A stretch of DNA of 42,766 bases from UBA6220 sp937870835 (lineage in GTDB: Bacteria > Patescibacteriota > Minisyncoccia > Minisyncoccales > Minisyncoccaceae), in NCBI GenBank assembly GCA_035421265.1, contig DAOLWP010000001.1:1-42766 (forward strand), given 5' to 3'. Shown piece after piece: positions 41,915 to 42,766 of this stretch. The position numbers and the translations under genes are program-made. A model generated the notes under the pieces. That model was given only the letters and a program-made list of their open reading frames with translations. It was not told where the DNA came from and searched no databases. Within the stretch, counting starts at the first letter, position 1, and each line of letters opens with the position of its first letter.

Positions 41915-42432
41915 CCATACAAGAAATTAATAATTTTTTATCTTCACCAGAATTAAACAATTTTTTAATGCCTTTTAAGGTTTTGTTTATAACTATCTCG
42001 GTATTATTTTTAATAATGATAATTTATTACGGAATAAAGCAATTTTATTTTATTGCGGAAAAGCGCCGCATGCTTACTGATTTTATAAATCCATTTTTTG
42101 GCCAATCTGCTTACATATTAAGCCGTTGGCGAGGAATTGTTAAAAGCTTACGCGCTAAAGATGATATTAATTATAAATTAGCGATTATTAATTTAGAGGG
42201 AATGTTATATGATATTTTTAAGGCTCTTAAATATAATGGCGCAAGTTTAGCGGAAATGCTGCCTGAAATTAAAGAAAAAAAATCTTTTCAAAATCCTGAA
42301 GCATTAGAATCATTAGTTTATTTAGCAGGAAAAATAAAAACTGACCCAACCTATAAATTTGATCCAATTATTGTTGAAAAAATTGCCTCTGAAGTAAGCG
42401 ACTTTTTGGTGCGATTAAAAATTATTGATTGA
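41911..42432 (+). CDS. Small membrane-anchored hypothetical protein
   Basis: 173 aa. One TM helix near residues 22-44 with a short outside N-terminus, then a basic helical cytoplasmic part (KRRMLTDF, YKLAIINLEGMLYDIFKALKYNGASLAEML). No known domain. The 4-bp overlap with gatA implies translational coupling. Ends with TGA. Confidence 0.75.
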   Translation: MTIQEINNFLSSPELNNFLMPFKVLFITISVLFLIMIIYYGIKQFYFIAEKRRMLTDFINPFFGQSAYILSRWRGIVKSLRAKDDINYKLAIINLEGMLYDIFKALKYNGASLAEMLPEIKEKKSFQNPEALESLVYLAGKIKTDPTYKFDPIIVEKIASEVSDFLVRLKIID

Positions 42433-42508
42433 TTTATTATTAAATAACCTTTTTTTAGTGGAACCATAGATAAAGCTTTAATTATGGACAGAAAAATATA
42501 CAAAGGGG

Positions 42509-42536
42509 TTGATTTTATTATTTTTTTTGCTAACAT
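42509..42536 (+). promoter_or_regulatory. Possible promoter of the tRNA pair
   Basis: TTGATT (42509-42514), 16 nt, TAACAT (42531-42536). Start would be near 42543, just before the first tRNA. Confidence 0.5.
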
Positions 42537-42546
42537 AAATATACTT

Positions 42547-42617
42547 AGCGGTTTAGAGGAGTAGTACCTCGCCAGTCTCATAAGCTGGAGACCCTGGTGC
42601 AATTCCAGGAACCGCAA
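42547..42617 (+). tRNA. tRNA-Met (CAU), initiator-like
   Basis: 71 nt. Acceptor A-GCGGTT with AACCGC-A, so base 1 A faces A72: a mismatch at 1:72, as in bacterial initiator tRNAs (C1:A72 in E. coli). D stem GAGG/CCTC gives A11:T24, the initiator purine-pyrimidine pair. Anticodon CAT at 42579-42581, loop CTCATAA. Oddities: the D loop is only AGTAGTA without the usual GG; the T loop is TGCAATT instead of TTCxAxx; and the anticodon stem lacks the three G-C pairs of typical initiators. No encoded CCA (followed by CAT). The discriminator is A. Confidence 0.8.
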
Positions 42618-42657
42618 CATTTTTTAAAATAATGCCTTGAGCTCTCGCTTTAATTTT

Positions 42658-42729
42658 GCCTGAGTAGCTCAGCGGTAGAGCACTCGTTTCATAAGCGAGA
42701 AGTCGTGAGTCCGAACCTCACCTCAGGCA
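42658..42729 (+). tRNA. tRNA (CAU), elongator Met or Ile2
   Basis: 72 nt. All arms pair: acceptor GCCTGAG/CTCAGGC, D stem GCTC/GAGC with loop AGCGGTA, anticodon arm with CAT at 42690-42692, and T arm GTGAG/CTCAC. The T loop reads TCCGAAC, so position 55 is C rather than U. It lacks initiator marks (1:72 pairs; C11:G24). CAU could be elongator Met or the Ile tRNA modified by TilS. No encoded CCA; discriminator A. Confidence 0.9.
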
Positions 42730-42766
42730 CAATATATAGATTACAATAGAAATATTATTAATAATC

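Noticed and set aside
1..42766. CRISPR array, prophage or insertion sequence
   Set aside because: No spaced direct repeats, no transposase, integrase or phage structural genes were found by eye.
1..42766. Alternative genetic code (UGA as Gly, as in Gracilibacteria/SR1)
   Set aside because: TGA ends several genes (rmuC, 41911) and no conserved gene has an internal TGA.

Overview
The window is AT-rich (by eye about 30% G+C), densely coded, and uses TGA as a stop (for example at 7612-7614 and at the end of the last CDS), so it follows the standard bacterial code. Gene content points to a Patescibacteria/CPR bacterium, probably Parcubacteria-like: many small membrane-anchored or secreted hypotheticals, Cys/Trp repeat surface proteins, an isolated FTR-type thioredoxin reductase, an Obg without the C-terminal OCT domain, and almost no Shine-Dalgarno (SD) sequences before housekeeping genes. 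The lineage is inferred from gene content and style only; there is no rRNA here to test it. A run of 100 N at 28917-29016 shows that this is a scaffolded assembly.

Layout. 1-4165: lipase-like hydrolase, obgE, a large membrane-anchored hypothetical. 4309-11839: a PurC-like protein, U32 peptidase, rmuC, rlmN, pyrH, a RecB/Cas4-like nuclease and xseA-xseB. 12020-14919: an HNH protein with a probable CTG start, thioredoxin with a ferredoxin-thioredoxin reductase catalytic subunit, then on the minus strand efp, a hypothetical and a PadR regulator. 15054-17232: ino1, a second PadR-like gene and a CDP-alcohol phosphatidyltransferase, a likely inositol-phospholipid unit whose promoter is overlain by a perfect palindrome. 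17343-20620: three HAD hydrolases, an EamA-like protein and a PHP protein. 20874-22133: a Ppx/GppA-like domain fused to a nucleoside-deoxyribosyltransferase-like domain. 22191-24204: thpR and murC. 24352-30981: surface and signalling locus with two secreted repeat proteins, a histidine kinase, a response regulator and a multi-TM coiled-coil protein. 30978-38209: peptidoglycan cluster (D,D-carboxypeptidase, mraY, murL-like, murD, ftsW/rodA, murG). 38215-42432: gltX, a small secreted protein, gatC, gatA, a membrane protein. 42547-42729: two CAU-anticodon tRNAs.

Functional links. MurL-like next to MurD suggests the alternative D-glutamate route (ligate L-Glu, then epimerise the nucleotide). Ino1 plus the CDP-alcohol transferase suggests inositol-phosphate headgroup lipids. 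GltX with GatCA suggests Glu-tRNA(Gln) amidation. Trx plus FTRc suggests ferredoxin-driven disulfide reduction.

The most unusual large-scale signal is a set of four stand-alone genes (about 122-804, 4202-5306, 11933-12684, 17285-18050). Unlike their neighbours they are more G+C-rich, each has a recognisable sigma70-type -10 (three with a fair to good -35), a stem-loop at the predicted transcript 5' end, an SD-like sequence, and its own terminator. Two of the leaders also carry boxA-like sequences. They look like independently acquired expression cassettes. The other strongest leads are the Ppx-NDT fusion, the MurL/MurD pair, the palindromic operator before ino1, and an initiator-like tRNA with abnormal D- and T-loops.
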